A stretch of 42,103 nucleotides of DNA, taken from the NCBI GenBank assembly GCA_937958015.1, contig CALGOA010000005.1, forward strand, positions 1-42,103. The letters run 5' to 3'. The notes beneath the pieces are model-generated. The model saw nothing but the letters and a program-made list of their open reading frames with translations, searched no databases and was not told where the DNA came from. The stretch comes from an uncultured Acidimicrobiales bacterium (GTDB taxonomy: Bacteria; Actinomycetota; Acidimicrobiia; Acidimicrobiales; SZUA-35). Made by a program: the position numbers and the translations under genes. Shown here piece after piece: positions 25,678-34,311 of this stretch (the first letter of the stretch is position 1; every line of letters starts with the position of its first letter).

Positions 25678-26405
25678 CCGAACCCCTCCCCGCAGACCCC
25701 GCCGATGAGACCCTGCCCGAACCCGAGGGTCGGCGACTCCCGCCATGGCTGTTGCGGATCGCCATAGCCATAGCAGGCATCTCACTCGTGAGCGGTTGGA
25801 TCGGCAGTGCGCTGGCACCCCAACTGGTCGACAACAATCCCCGGGCGTTGATGGCGCTCAACCCGTCGAACCCCAATCTGATCCTGGTGAGCAACCAGGT
25901 GACCGACGCCTGGTTCTACCTGATCGGGTTCGCACGACTGGTGGCGTCGGACCCGTTCAACTTTCTCATCGGCCTCCACTTCGGTGAGCGCGCCTTCGAC
26001 TTCGTCGAACGACGCAGCCGCTCCTACGGGCCCTACATGCGGCAGTTCGAGGAATACTTCCGCCGGTTCTCCGACGTGATCGTCTTCCTCGCTCCGAACA
26101 ACCTGGTGTGCATTATCGCTGGCGGTACCGGCATGTCGGTGAAACGTTTCGCCATTGCAAACGCGGCGGGCACGTTGTTTCGCCTCGTGCTTATCAAACA
26201 ATTCGGCGCGCAGTTCTCGTCGCCGATCGGTGGAGTGGTCGACTTCATCGGGCGGTACCGAGTGCCCTTCCTGATCCTCAGCGTCGGCCTTGTCGCCTGG
26301 ACCATCTTCGGCGAATTCCGTGGCGACAACTCCGAATTGAAATCACTACGAGACCTCGACAAGTCTGTCCGTAGCGGAGACGACGATGGCGACGATCACC
26401 CCTAA
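25674..26405 (+). CDS. VTT/DedA-like membrane protein
   Basis: 243 residues with a Pro/Glu-rich N-terminal 25 residues, a hydrophobic segment (LLRIAIAIAGISLVSGWIG), a middle with FLIGLHFGERAFDFVERR, the FLAPNNLVCIIAGGTGMSVKRF re-entrant-like block and a final membrane segment (PFLILSVGLVAWTIF). This layout resembles the VTT/DedA family, members of which act in membrane lipid or undecaprenyl-phosphate flipping; function here is inference. Acidic C-terminus. The gene overlaps SURF1 by 20 bases, so they are co-transcribed. Confidence 0.65.
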   Translation: MTEPLPADPADETLPEPEGRRLPPWLLRIAIAIAGISLVSGWIGSALAPQLVDNNPRALMALNPSNPNLILVSNQVTDAWFYLIGFARLVASDPFNFLIGLHFGERAFDFVERRSRSYGPYMRQFEEYFRRFSDVIVFLAPNNLVCIIAGGTGMSVKRFAIANAAGTLFRLVLIKQFGAQFSSPIGGVVDFIGRYRVPFLILSVGLVAWTIFGEFRGDNSELKSLRDLDKSVRSGDDDGDDHP

Positions 26406-27168
26406 CCAGGACGACCTGCCCGTTGGCCGGAGACGTCGAGCCGAGGCCGACTGGTCGTTCGTGTCCACCCCAAAGTGGATCCTGTCCCATCTGTTTGCCG
26501 CCACGATGATCGGTCTGTTCATCTTCGCCATGTTCTGGCAAATCGGTCGTCGAGCCGAACGGGTAGAGCTGAACGAACTGGTGGCCGCTCGAGCGGACAG
26601 CGCGCCGCTGACGATCGATGAAGCGGTGGGGGCCGGGTCTCCCGAGTCGCTCGACTATCGACGTGTCCTGGATCGCGGTCGATGGATCGACCCCGAGGTC
26701 GTTCGGGTGTCGAATCGAACCAGCAACGGCGTGGCCGGGCAGTGGGTCGTTGGACTGTTCCAGACCGTCGATGGACCAACGGTGCTGGTGAATCGGGGTT
26801 TTGTCGCCCTGGCCGGGGTCGCCGATCCGCCCGAGTCCGATGAACTGTCGGGGTGGTTGCGGCCATCGGTCGAACGTCAGGGCCTCGCCGTCGAGGACGT
26901 GGGGGAGGGGCTGCTGGTCAATCGGCTGAACGTCGAAGACATCGCGCTCCGGTTCACCCCGGAGCAGGTCGAGGCGGGTCCGCTGGCACCGATGTACGTA
27001 CAGCTGGAGGGGCCCTTCGACGGGATCTACCCTCAGCCGGTCCCACTGCCCGAACAGACCAACGGCCCGCATTTCTCCTATGCGGTACAGTGGGCGATCT
27101 TCGCCTTTCTCGGGACGCTGGTGTACGGCCTGCTCCTGCGTCGGATCGCCACCACACCCCGACGCTGA
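26386..27168 (+). CDS. SURF1 family cytochrome oxidase assembly protein
   Basis: 260 residues with one membrane segment near the start (ILSHLFAATMIGLFIFAMFW followed by QIGRR) and one near the end (WAIFAFLGTLVYGLLLRR), a large extracytoplasmic loop between them, and the family signature GPHFSYAVQWAIFA. SURF1 proteins help insert heme a into cytochrome c oxidase, so the organism is likely an aerobe with an aa3-type oxidase; none of the oxidase genes is in the window. It overlaps the VTT gene by 20 bases. Confidence 0.85.
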   Translation: MATITPNQDDLPVGRRRRAEADWSFVSTPKWILSHLFAATMIGLFIFAMFWQIGRRAERVELNELVAARADSAPLTIDEAVGAGSPESLDYRRVLDRGRWIDPEVVRVSNRTSNGVAGQWVVGLFQTVDGPTVLVNRGFVALAGVADPPESDELSGWLRPSVERQGLAVEDVGEGLLVNRLNVEDIALRFTPEQVEAGPLAPMYVQLEGPFDGIYPQPVPLPEQTNGPHFSYAVQWAIFAFLGTLVYGLLLRRIATTPRR

Positions 27169-27219
27169 TTCGCAGAATCTGACCCAGTACCCAGGGGACA
27201 GGGCCCACGCAAGGTGCTG

Positions 27220-27225
27220 TACGCT
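27220..27225 (+). promoter_or_regulatory. -10 box of dapA, leaderless
   Basis: TACGCT, six bases, then ATG at 27232. A GGGACA at 27195-27200 is a weak possible -35 (19-base spacer). Confidence 0.5.
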
Positions 27226-27231
27226 GGACCC

Positions 27232-28119
27232 ATGTTTGGAGCCACTCTGACCGCAATGGTCACGCCGTTCACTGAGGACCTCTCTCTCGATCTCGACGGC
27301 GCCAAGAAGCTGGCTCGTTACCTCGTCAACAATGGCAACGACGGTGTTGTGGTGGCCGGCACCACCGGCGAGTCGGCCACGCTGAGCCACGACGAGCAGA
27401 TCGCTCTCATCGCTGCGGTTCGCGAGGAACTTCCGGATCACCCGGTCATCGCCGGGGTTGGCAGCAACAACACCGTGGCGGCAATCGAATTGACCGAACG
27501 GGCCACCGAACTCGGCGTCGACGGGCTCTTGCATGTCACGCCGTACTACAACCGTCCTTCCCAGGAAGGCCTGCGTAACCACTTCACCATGGTGTGCGAG
27601 GCCTCTCACCTGCCCGTCATCCTGTACGACATCCCGATCAGAACCGGCCGCAAGATCAGTACCGAACTGCTGCTCGACCTGTTGGCCCTTCCCAACGTTG
27701 TCGGGGTGAAGGATGCCGCCGGAGACCCGGCCGAAACCGCCGACCTCATCCGCCGGGCCGAACTGGCCGGTCTCGACATCGTGGTGTATTCGGGCGACGA
27801 CAGCGTCACCCTGCCGTTGCTTGCGGTCGGGGGAACCGGTGTCATCGGAGTCGCCACCCACTGGTGTGGTGCCGAAATGGCCGAGATGATCGCCGCCTAT
27901 CAGAAGGGCGATGTGCAGCTCGCCCGCCAGCTCAACGCCCGGATGATTCCGTCCTACCAGTTCGAAACCGGCGATGTCGCCCCCAATCCGGTGCCCTCGA
28001 AGGTCATGCTGAATCTGATGGGTGTTCCGGTTGGTGAATGTCGACCGCCGATGGGTCCGGTGCCCGATGGCCTCCAGACGGCGGCCCGTGACGTACTCTC
28101 AGGTCTCGACCGATTGTGA
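27232..28119 (+). CDS. dapA: 4-hydroxy-tetrahydrodipicolinate synthase
   Basis: Condenses pyruvate with aspartate semialdehyde, first committed step to diaminopimelate and lysine. The 295-residue TIM-barrel protein has the GTTGESATLS loop, the catalytic Tyr in HVTPYYNRPSQEG, and the Schiff-base Lys in VVGVKDAAGD. The ATG at 27232 follows a TACGCT box by six bases; six more in-frame residues upstream (to 27214) are not conserved. The dapA-rnj-ftsK order is typical of Actinobacteria. Confidence 0.95.
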   Translation: MFGATLTAMVTPFTEDLSLDLDGAKKLARYLVNNGNDGVVVAGTTGESATLSHDEQIALIAAVREELPDHPVIAGVGSNNTVAAIELTERATELGVDGLLHVTPYYNRPSQEGLRNHFTMVCEASHLPVILYDIPIRTGRKISTELLLDLLALPNVVGVKDAAGDPAETADLIRRAELAGLDIVVYSGDDSVTLPLLAVGGTGVIGVATHWCGAEMAEMIAAYQKGDVQLARQLNARMIPSYQFETGDVAPNPVPSKVMLNLMGVPVGECRPPMGPVPDGLQTAARDVLSGLDRL

Positions 28120-28129
28120 TTCCCTGCGG

Positions 28130-28164
28130 GGGCGGACTCGGTCCCTGCGATTCGGGATCCGCCC
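28130..28164 (+). terminator. Hairpin after dapA
   Basis: GGGCGGA (28130-28136) pairs with TCCGCCC (28158-28164), with an inner TCCC/GGGA (28142-28145, 28154-28157). No T run. It may end dapA transcription or lie in the RNase J leader. Confidence 0.4.
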
Positions 28165-28230
28165 GGTCGCGTCAGCTCCTCTCCATTCCCAACGTCGACC
28201 ATCCGGCCGACGAACGCTAGGACAAACAAC

Positions 28231-29904
28231 ATGCCCCAACCCGTACGCGTCGTATTTCTCGGTGGTCTCGGTGAAATTGGCCGCAACTGTGCCGCGATCG
28301 AAGTTGATGGCCGCATCATGCTCATCGACTGCGGACTCATGTTCCCCGACAACGACATGGCCGGCATCGATCTGGTTCTGCCCGACTTCACCTGGCTTCG
28401 CGACAACGCACATCGGGTCGAAGGTGTCGTCGCCACCCACGGTCACGAGGACCACATCGGAGCCATCGGGTGGTTGCTCGATGAGATGCCCCTCACCGTC
28501 ATCGGGTCACCCTTGACTATCGGCCTGGCCAAGAACCGCATCGAGGAGCGCGGTCATCTGAAGAAGACCAAGTTCATCGAGGTGAGCGACGGCGACCGGA
28601 TCAAGGTCGGACCGTTCGATATGGAGTTTTTCCCGGTCACCCATTCGGTGCCCCACGGCTATGCGACGGCATTCCACACGCCTCAGGGCGTCATCCTGCA
28701 CAGCGGCGACTTCAAGCTGGACATGACCCCGGTCGACGGCCGACTCACCGACCTCGCCGGGATCGGCCACCTCGCCACCGACGACGGCATCCGACTGTTC
28801 CTGTGCGACTCCACCAACGCCCAGTCCGAAGGGTTCAGCGACTCGGAAACGAGCATCGGTCAGAACCTCCAGGACATCATTCGGGCCCGGAAGGGCCGCC
28901 GTCTGATCGTGGCGTGTTTCGCCAGCCACATCCACCGGGTCCAGCAGCTCGCCAATGCTGCGATCGCCGAGGGCCGCACCATCATCACGATGGGTCGCAG
29001 CATGAACAAGAACGTGGCACTGGCCGGCGAAATGGGTCTGCTCGACATTCCGTCGGACAAGCTGGCAAAGATCGAGGACCTGGACAAATACGACGACGGT
29101 TCGGTCTGCATCATCTGCACCGGATCCCAGGGCGAGCCGATGGCAGCCCTGGCCCGGATGTCCACGGGCGACAACAAGTTCCTCCAGGTCAAGGAAGACG
29201 ACTGCGTCATCCTGTCCAGCCATCCGATTCCGGGCAACGAGAGCAGCGTCGCCGCAGTGATCGAGGGGCTCCTCCGTCGGGGAGTGGAAGTGATCGACAG
29301 CACCACCCATCGGGTTCACGCCACCGGACATGCAAAGAGTGAAGAGCTCAAGGTCATGCACAGCATCGTGAAACCCGAGTGGTTCATCCCGGTGCACGGT
29401 GAGTACCGCCACATGGTCGAACATGCCCGTATCGCTACCCGGGTCGGAACCCCGCCCGAGAACGTACTGGTCTGCTCCGACGGTGATTCGGTCGTGCTCA
29501 GCGACAAAGGACTCAAGCGGGGCGAAGGGGTGTCGGCCGAGTACGTGTATGTCCACGGAACCGTCGGCAACCTCGGCGAGGGGATCCTCGACGAACGCCG
29601 CGCGCTGGGCACCGGCGGATTCGTGTCGGCGATCGTGTCACTGCGGATCGAGGGCGCCAACGCAACGTTGGTTGGAACCCCCGAGATCGTCAGTCGCGGT
29701 TGGGTATCTGGCGACGATGGTGATCAGATCCACAAGGACGCCCTCCGGGCCGTCTCCGACGCGGTCGAGGATGCCCTAGCCAAGGGGGTTCGCAAACGGC
29801 CCGAGTTGGAAAAGATCGTCCGCCGAACACTGGGCCGTTTCGTCTCCAATCGCACCCGACTGCGCCCTTCGATCGTGCCCGTGATCCTCGGAGCCCACGA
29901 ATAG
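28231..29904 (+). CDS. rnj: Ribonuclease J
   Basis: Metallo-beta-lactamase/beta-CASP RNase with 5'-3' exonuclease and endonuclease activity in mRNA decay and rRNA maturation. The zinc motif HGHEDH is at residues 70-75; the GDFKLDMTPVDG and LCDSTNAQSEG blocks, the beta-CASP CFASHIHRVQQ segment and the MHSIVKPEWFIPVHGEYRHM motif follow, then the C-terminal domain. 557 residues, normal. AGGAC eight bases before the ATG acts as ribosome site. It is near pnp, the other main exonuclease here. Confidence 0.95.
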   Translation: MPQPVRVVFLGGLGEIGRNCAAIEVDGRIMLIDCGLMFPDNDMAGIDLVLPDFTWLRDNAHRVEGVVATHGHEDHIGAIGWLLDEMPLTVIGSPLTIGLAKNRIEERGHLKKTKFIEVSDGDRIKVGPFDMEFFPVTHSVPHGYATAFHTPQGVILHSGDFKLDMTPVDGRLTDLAGIGHLATDDGIRLFLCDSTNAQSEGFSDSETSIGQNLQDIIRARKGRRLIVACFASHIHRVQQLANAAIAEGRTIITMGRSMNKNVALAGEMGLLDIPSDKLAKIEDLDKYDDGSVCIICTGSQGEPMAALARMSTGDNKFLQVKEDDCVILSSHPIPGNESSVAAVIEGLLRRGVEVIDSTTHRVHATGHAKSEELKVMHSIVKPEWFIPVHGEYRHMVEHARIATRVGTPPENVLVCSDGDSVVLSDKGLKRGEGVSAEYVYVHGTVGNLGEGILDERRALGTGGFVSAIVSLRIEGANATLVGTPEIVSRGWVSGDDGDQIHKDALRAVSDAVEDALAKGVRKRPELEKIVRRTLGRFVSNRTRLRPSIVPVILGAHE

Positions 29905-29971
29905 TTTTCCCCGGCCGCCAACGCTCAGCGTGAATAGGGCCTGTTGCCACGAGCGGAGGGGTGCGGGGCAG

Positions 29972-29977
29972 TAATGT
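29972..29977 (+). promoter_or_regulatory. Possible -10 box of ftsK
   Basis: TAATGT, nine bases, then GTG at 29987; slightly longer than at the leaderless genes. The 82 bases after rnj contain nothing else clear. Confidence 0.35.
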
Positions 29978-29986
29978 CTAGAGGTT

Positions 29987-32900
29987 GTGGCAACCACGAA
30001 CAGGAACAAGCGCCCTGCGCGTTCGTCCACTACGTCGCGTAGTACAGGCGGTCGAGCGGCGCCTCGGAAAAAGAAGAAGAAATCTGCAGCTCAGGCCACC
30101 AGTGACCGCGAGGTGCAGGGTCTTCTCCTGATCGCCCTCGGTATTCTGCTGGCACTGGCGCTCTACACCGGCACCACGGGGCCCGTCGGTGACCTCCTCG
30201 CCGATATCACCGGCTGGGCGGTGGGTCGGGTCCGGTACATCGTGCCGATCGGCTTGTTGTGGTTGGGTTGGCACCGCCTACGCACCGCCACCACCCCTCG
30301 CAGTCGGTCCCGCAAGAAATCTGCGCCGCGTTTTGAGCCGGTTCAGCTCGGCGCGGGGGCGTTGCTTGTCGCTGCGGTCTTCTCCACCCTCGACCTCATC
30401 GGTGGTCGCCCGTGGAACGGTGCCACCGTCCCTGAGCTGTCGGCTGCCGGTGGACACGTCGGGGTTCGTATCGGCGGAACCCTCGAAAGTCTGGTTGGCC
30501 ACTGGGGCCACATTCTGTTGACCGTCACCATGGCGTTGGTGGGAATCACCCTGCTCACCAGCATCAGCTATGGCTGGGTCCTGGATGCGATCGTGGAACG
30601 ATTCCGGATGGCCGCAGGCTGGGTCGGCGACACGGTTTCCAATTTCGACACGTCCCGCCTCGGATGGAACCGTGAGCCGGTTCCCGAGACCGAAGGCCAC
30701 AACCCAAATCGGGTCTCGGGTGACTCGCTGCTCGATATCGAAATCACCACCGCCGACGAGGCGCCCGGAATCCGCGCGTCGGACGAATCGGCCGAGAAGT
30801 ACATCGACCTCCGGGCCCACCCCGACGATGACGACCTTGCATCGGCCGATGCGGCGCCGGTTTCGAAGGGGAAACGTAAGAGCCGCTCCAAATCTGCGGC
30901 CCCGGCTCCAGAGGTCGACGACACCGTCGAGGCGATCGAAACCGAGCCCGCGTTCGCCGACACCCCGGCCGAAGAGTTCAGCTTCAGCCGGTTCGAGTCG
31001 CCGACCCCTCCAGCCGAGGTGGCAGTGGCGGCGCCCACCCCCGAAGGTGGCGAATGGATGCTCCCATCGTTGGGGATGCTCGAGTTGTCGGCCAGCCAGG
31101 ACGTCGACGAAGCCGAAGTGCGCGACCGGGGTATGCGACTCCAGCGGGCCCTGCAGGAACACGGCGTCGAGACCCGTCTCATCGGTGTTCGGGTCGGGCC
31201 CACCATCTCGATGTTCGAGTACGAACTGGCCCCCAAAACCAAGGTTTCGCGGGTCATGGCGCTCAAGCAGGACATCGCCTACGCAATGATGACTCCGAAC
31301 GTTCGGATCCTGGCGCCCATCCCCGGCAAGCAGGCCATCGGTGTGGAGGTCCCGAACCTCGACCGTGCCCTCGTAACAGTCGGAGACCTCCTCGTGTCCG
31401 ACGAAGCCACCAAAGCCAAACATCCGCTCGAGGTTGGTCTCGGACGCGATATCACCGGCCGCACGATCATGATCAACCTGGCCCGGATGCCTCACCTCCT
31501 GGTTGCCGGCCAGACCGGTTCGGGTAAGTCCAGCGGAATCAACACGATGCTCACCAGCATCCTGATGCGCTCCACCCCCGATCAGGTTCGCATGATTCTG
31601 GTCGACCCCAAGCGGGTTGAGCTCACCCAGTACAACGGGTTACCCCATCTGCTCAGCGAAGTCGTGACCGATCCCAAGAAGGCGGGAAATGCTCTCAACT
31701 GGGGTGTTCGTGAGATGGAACGCCGCTACGACATCCTCGAAGAGGTCGGGGTCCGAGACCTCGCCGGCTACAACCAGGCGGTCGAAGACGACCGACTCGC
31801 ACCCCGGGTGATGCCGGACGGTTCGTTGGGGAGTTACGAAAAGTTCTCCTTCGTTCTGATCGTGATCGACGAACTCGCCGACCTCATGATGCAGGTTGGA
31901 GCCGAGATCGAGGAAGCCATCGTGCGCATCGCACAGAAGGCTCGTGCGGTTGGTATTCACCTGATCATCGCCACCCAACGTCCCTCGACAAACATCATCA
32001 CCGGCATGATCAAGGCCAACGTGCCGGCCCGTCTCGCCTTCGCCGTAAGCAGCCTCACCGACAGCCGGGTCATTCTTGATGCCGGTGGCGCAGAGAATCT
32101 GGTCGGTCGTGGTGACGGTCTGATCAGCGACGGCAGCACCAGCGAGCTCACTCGATTCCAGGGGGCATGGGTCACCGAGGAAGAGGTTTCCGAGGTCGTT
32201 GACTTCTGGCGAAACCAGGCCCCGGAGATGGCCTTCGATCCTCGCGTGCAGGGTGACGAAACAGAGATGAACTCCGCAGGTCTTCCCGGCGGGACCACCG
32301 GCAGCGCCGAAGACGACGAGCTGCTCCTCGCCGCTATGGAGATTGTGGTCAACAGTCAGCGGGCCAGCGTCTCGGACTTTCAGCGCAAGTTGCGCGTCGG
32401 CTTCGCTCGGGCAGGCCGCCTGATGGACGAACTGGAAGCCCGTGGAATCGTAGGTCCCAACGTTGGTTCCAAGGTGCGGGACGTGTTGGTCACCCCGGCC
32501 GACCTCCACCAGATGTCGGCCCAGGCCGCCCCCCAGGCACCCACCGAACTTGTTCAACAACAACTGCCGGTGGAGCCAATCCCCAAGGCCGAGCCCAAGG
32601 CCACGCTGGCCAGCATTCAGAACCCGGGCGATGCCGCCGAGGACGAACGGTCCAAAGCGCTGCCCCGTCCGCTGACCGAAGCCGAGAAGCAACAGCAGGA
32701 CGCCCCGTCTGCTGACGCCCCTGTCGCAGCCGAACCCGAGGTGGAGACCGAACGAGACATCGTCGAACATGCCGCCGAGCTGATCATCAACAGCCAGCTC
32801 GGATCGGTGCCGATGTTGCAGCGAAAGCTTCGAGTCGAATTGTCCGAGGCGGAACGGGTGATGAACGTTCTGGAGGACCGTGGCATCGTTGGCCCTGCTC

Positions 32901-33238
32901 AGGGTGTGCGAGCCCGTGAGGTGCTGGTGAAGCCCGACGAGATCTCCGATAGTGGTGAACCCGTCGCACCGGCCACCCCGGCCGAAGCGGTTGAGAAGAC
33001 CACCGTTCGGACCAAGACGAGCCCCAAGGACAACACCGAGGAGTTGGACCTGACCGATGCCCCGGTCGATCTCACCGATCCTGATGGTGTTGACCTCGAC
33101 GAACCGGTCGATTTGTCGGAGGAATCCGATCTGGATTTGGATACTCAGGACGACATGGAAGACGACGACTTCGCTACCGACGACGACTTCGACCCTGCAC
33201 TCGCGCCGCCTCCCGGATACCCGAAGCCCACCGAATGA
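29987..33238 (+). CDS. ftsK: DNA translocase FtsK with two gamma domains
   Basis: Septal DNA pump that segregates chromosome termini and activates XerCD. 1083 residues. A basic N-terminus (about 35 residues) is followed by several membrane segments (about 40-200), an acidic linker, and the motor with Walker A GQTGSGKS at 508-515 and Walker B VIDELADLMM with D628/E629. The winged-helix gamma domain (about 775-837, QRKLRVGFARAGRLMDELEA) is normal, but a second copy lies at about 924-983 (QRKLRVELSEAERVMNVLED), half identical to the first, joined by a Pro/Glu-rich linker and followed by a 100-residue acidic tail. Normally there is one gamma domain. Gene overlaps the antiporter gene by ATGA. Confidence 0.94.
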   Translation: MATTNRNKRPARSSTTSRSTGGRAAPRKKKKKSAAQATSDREVQGLLLIALGILLALALYTGTTGPVGDLLADITGWAVGRVRYIVPIGLLWLGWHRLRTATTPRSRSRKKSAPRFEPVQLGAGALLVAAVFSTLDLIGGRPWNGATVPELSAAGGHVGVRIGGTLESLVGHWGHILLTVTMALVGITLLTSISYGWVLDAIVERFRMAAGWVGDTVSNFDTSRLGWNREPVPETEGHNPNRVSGDSLLDIEITTADEAPGIRASDESAEKYIDLRAHPDDDDLASADAAPVSKGKRKSRSKSAAPAPEVDDTVEAIETEPAFADTPAEEFSFSRFESPTPPAEVAVAAPTPEGGEWMLPSLGMLELSASQDVDEAEVRDRGMRLQRALQEHGVETRLIGVRVGPTISMFEYELAPKTKVSRVMALKQDIAYAMMTPNVRILAPIPGKQAIGVEVPNLDRALVTVGDLLVSDEATKAKHPLEVGLGRDITGRTIMINLARMPHLLVAGQTGSGKSSGINTMLTSILMRSTPDQVRMILVDPKRVELTQYNGLPHLLSEVVTDPKKAGNALNWGVREMERRYDILEEVGVRDLAGYNQAVEDDRLAPRVMPDGSLGSYEKFSFVLIVIDELADLMMQVGAEIEEAIVRIAQKARAVGIHLIIATQRPSTNIITGMIKANVPARLAFAVSSLTDSRVILDAGGAENLVGRGDGLISDGSTSELTRFQGAWVTEEEVSEVVDFWRNQAPEMAFDPRVQGDETEMNSAGLPGGTTGSAEDDELLLAAMEIVVNSQRASVSDFQRKLRVGFARAGRLMDELEARGIVGPNVGSKVRDVLVTPADLHQMSAQAAPQAPTELVQQQLPVEPIPKAEPKATLASIQNPGDAAEDERSKALPRPLTEAEKQQQDAPSADAPVAAEPEVETERDIVEHAAELIINSQLGSVPMLQRKLRVELSEAERVMNVLEDRGIVGPAQGVRAREVLVKPDEISDSGEPVAPATPAEAVEKTTVRTKTSPKDNTEELDLTDAPVDLTDPDGVDLDEPVDLSEESDLDLDTQDDMEDDDFATDDDFDPALAPPPGYPKPTE

Positions 33239-34200
33239 TCCTCGGTTTCGCTCTGGCGATCCCCGGGATCGTCGTTCTTTCATTTGCTGCTGATCTCTTC
33301 GTCGAGGGAGCCGCCAAGCTGGCGGCGATTCTGAAGGTCACGCCCATCGTGATCGGTGCGGTGATCATCGGTTTCGGTACCAGTGCCCCCGAGATGCTCG
33401 TGTCGGCCGTTGCCGCCTACAACGGCGACGTCGATCTCGGCATCGGCAATGTGATCGGCTCCAACACCGCGAACCTCAGCCTGATTTTGGGATCGGCGGC
33501 GATCATGGTCCCGATCGCGGTCGCTAGGGACGTCCTGAAACGAGAGGCGATCATGGCGACCGGGGCCGCGGTGCTGTTCGCCTTGGCGCTGCAGGGTGGC
33601 ATACAGACGTGGGAGGGGATCGGCCTCTTCGTTCTCCTGATCGTCTCGTTGGCCTGGGTGATCAAATCTGGCGACGCCCCTCCGATCGACGAGTTCGTCG
33701 ATGATGAGGAGGAGCTTTCCGCTGGCCCGGAGATCATTCGGACCCTGGTCGGTATGGTCGGCACCGTCGGTGGCGCATGGTTGCTGGTCGAGGGGGCTAC
33801 CCGGCTCGCCGATGAGTTCGGGTTCAACGACGGGTTCGTTGGAGTCACGCTGGTAGCCGTCGGCACGTCGCTGCCCGAGTTGGTCACGACCGTCGCCGCG
33901 GCCCGGCAGGGTTCCACCGACCTGATCGTCGGAAATCTCCTCGGCTCGAACCTCTTCAATTCTCTCGCCGTCGGTGGCGTCGTTGGTGTGCTTGGCAACG
34001 GGATGGTGAACGATCCATCGCTCGCCACCCTGGATACCGGTTTCATGTTGGTGGTCTGCATCGGAGCCTTCGCCGCCATGTGGAGTCGTGCGCTCTTCAC
34101 CCGAATCGAAGGTGGTATTCTGCTCGCGGTGTTCGTCGCGTTCATTGTCGTTGCGTATATCAGCGAGGCGTCCGAGAGCGCCCTACCGGTCCTGTTCTAA
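33235..34200 (+). CDS. Ca2+/Na+ : H+ antiporter-like (CaCA family, YrbG type)
   Basis: 321 residues, about ten hydrophobic segments in two inverted halves. The two alpha repeats are visible: GFGTSAPEMLVSAVAAYNGD with GNVIGSNTANL, and GTSLPELVTTVAAARQG with GNLLGSNLFNS. An acidic loop (DDEEELSAGPE) separates the halves. The family exchanges calcium or other cations against sodium or protons in the inner membrane; the ion is not decided. The start ATG overlaps the ftsK stop (ATGA), an unusual partnership that may be only transcriptional. Confidence 0.88.
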   Translation: MILGFALAIPGIVVLSFAADLFVEGAAKLAAILKVTPIVIGAVIIGFGTSAPEMLVSAVAAYNGDVDLGIGNVIGSNTANLSLILGSAAIMVPIAVARDVLKREAIMATGAAVLFALALQGGIQTWEGIGLFVLLIVSLAWVIKSGDAPPIDEFVDDEEELSAGPEIIRTLVGMVGTVGGAWLLVEGATRLADEFGFNDGFVGVTLVAVGTSLPELVTTVAAARQGSTDLIVGNLLGSNLFNSLAVGGVVGVLGNGMVNDPSLATLDTGFMLVVCIGAFAAMWSRALFTRIEGGILLAVFVAFIVVAYISEASESALPVLF

Positions 34201-34207
34201 CCCGACC

Positions 34208-34221
34208 GGGCTCTTAGGCCC
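34208..34221 (+). terminator. Weak hairpin after the antiporter gene
   Basis: GGGC (34208-34211) and GCCC (34218-34221) with a six-base loop; a T-rich stretch follows after about ten bases. Low confidence. Confidence 0.2.
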
Positions 34222-34311
34222 AGTTCAGGCCGTCTTTCTCCTCATCAAAAAATCTGGACTTTTGGGGAGCATTACCCGCAAGTCGACCCCTTTTGGTGCC
34301 GATAGAGACGT

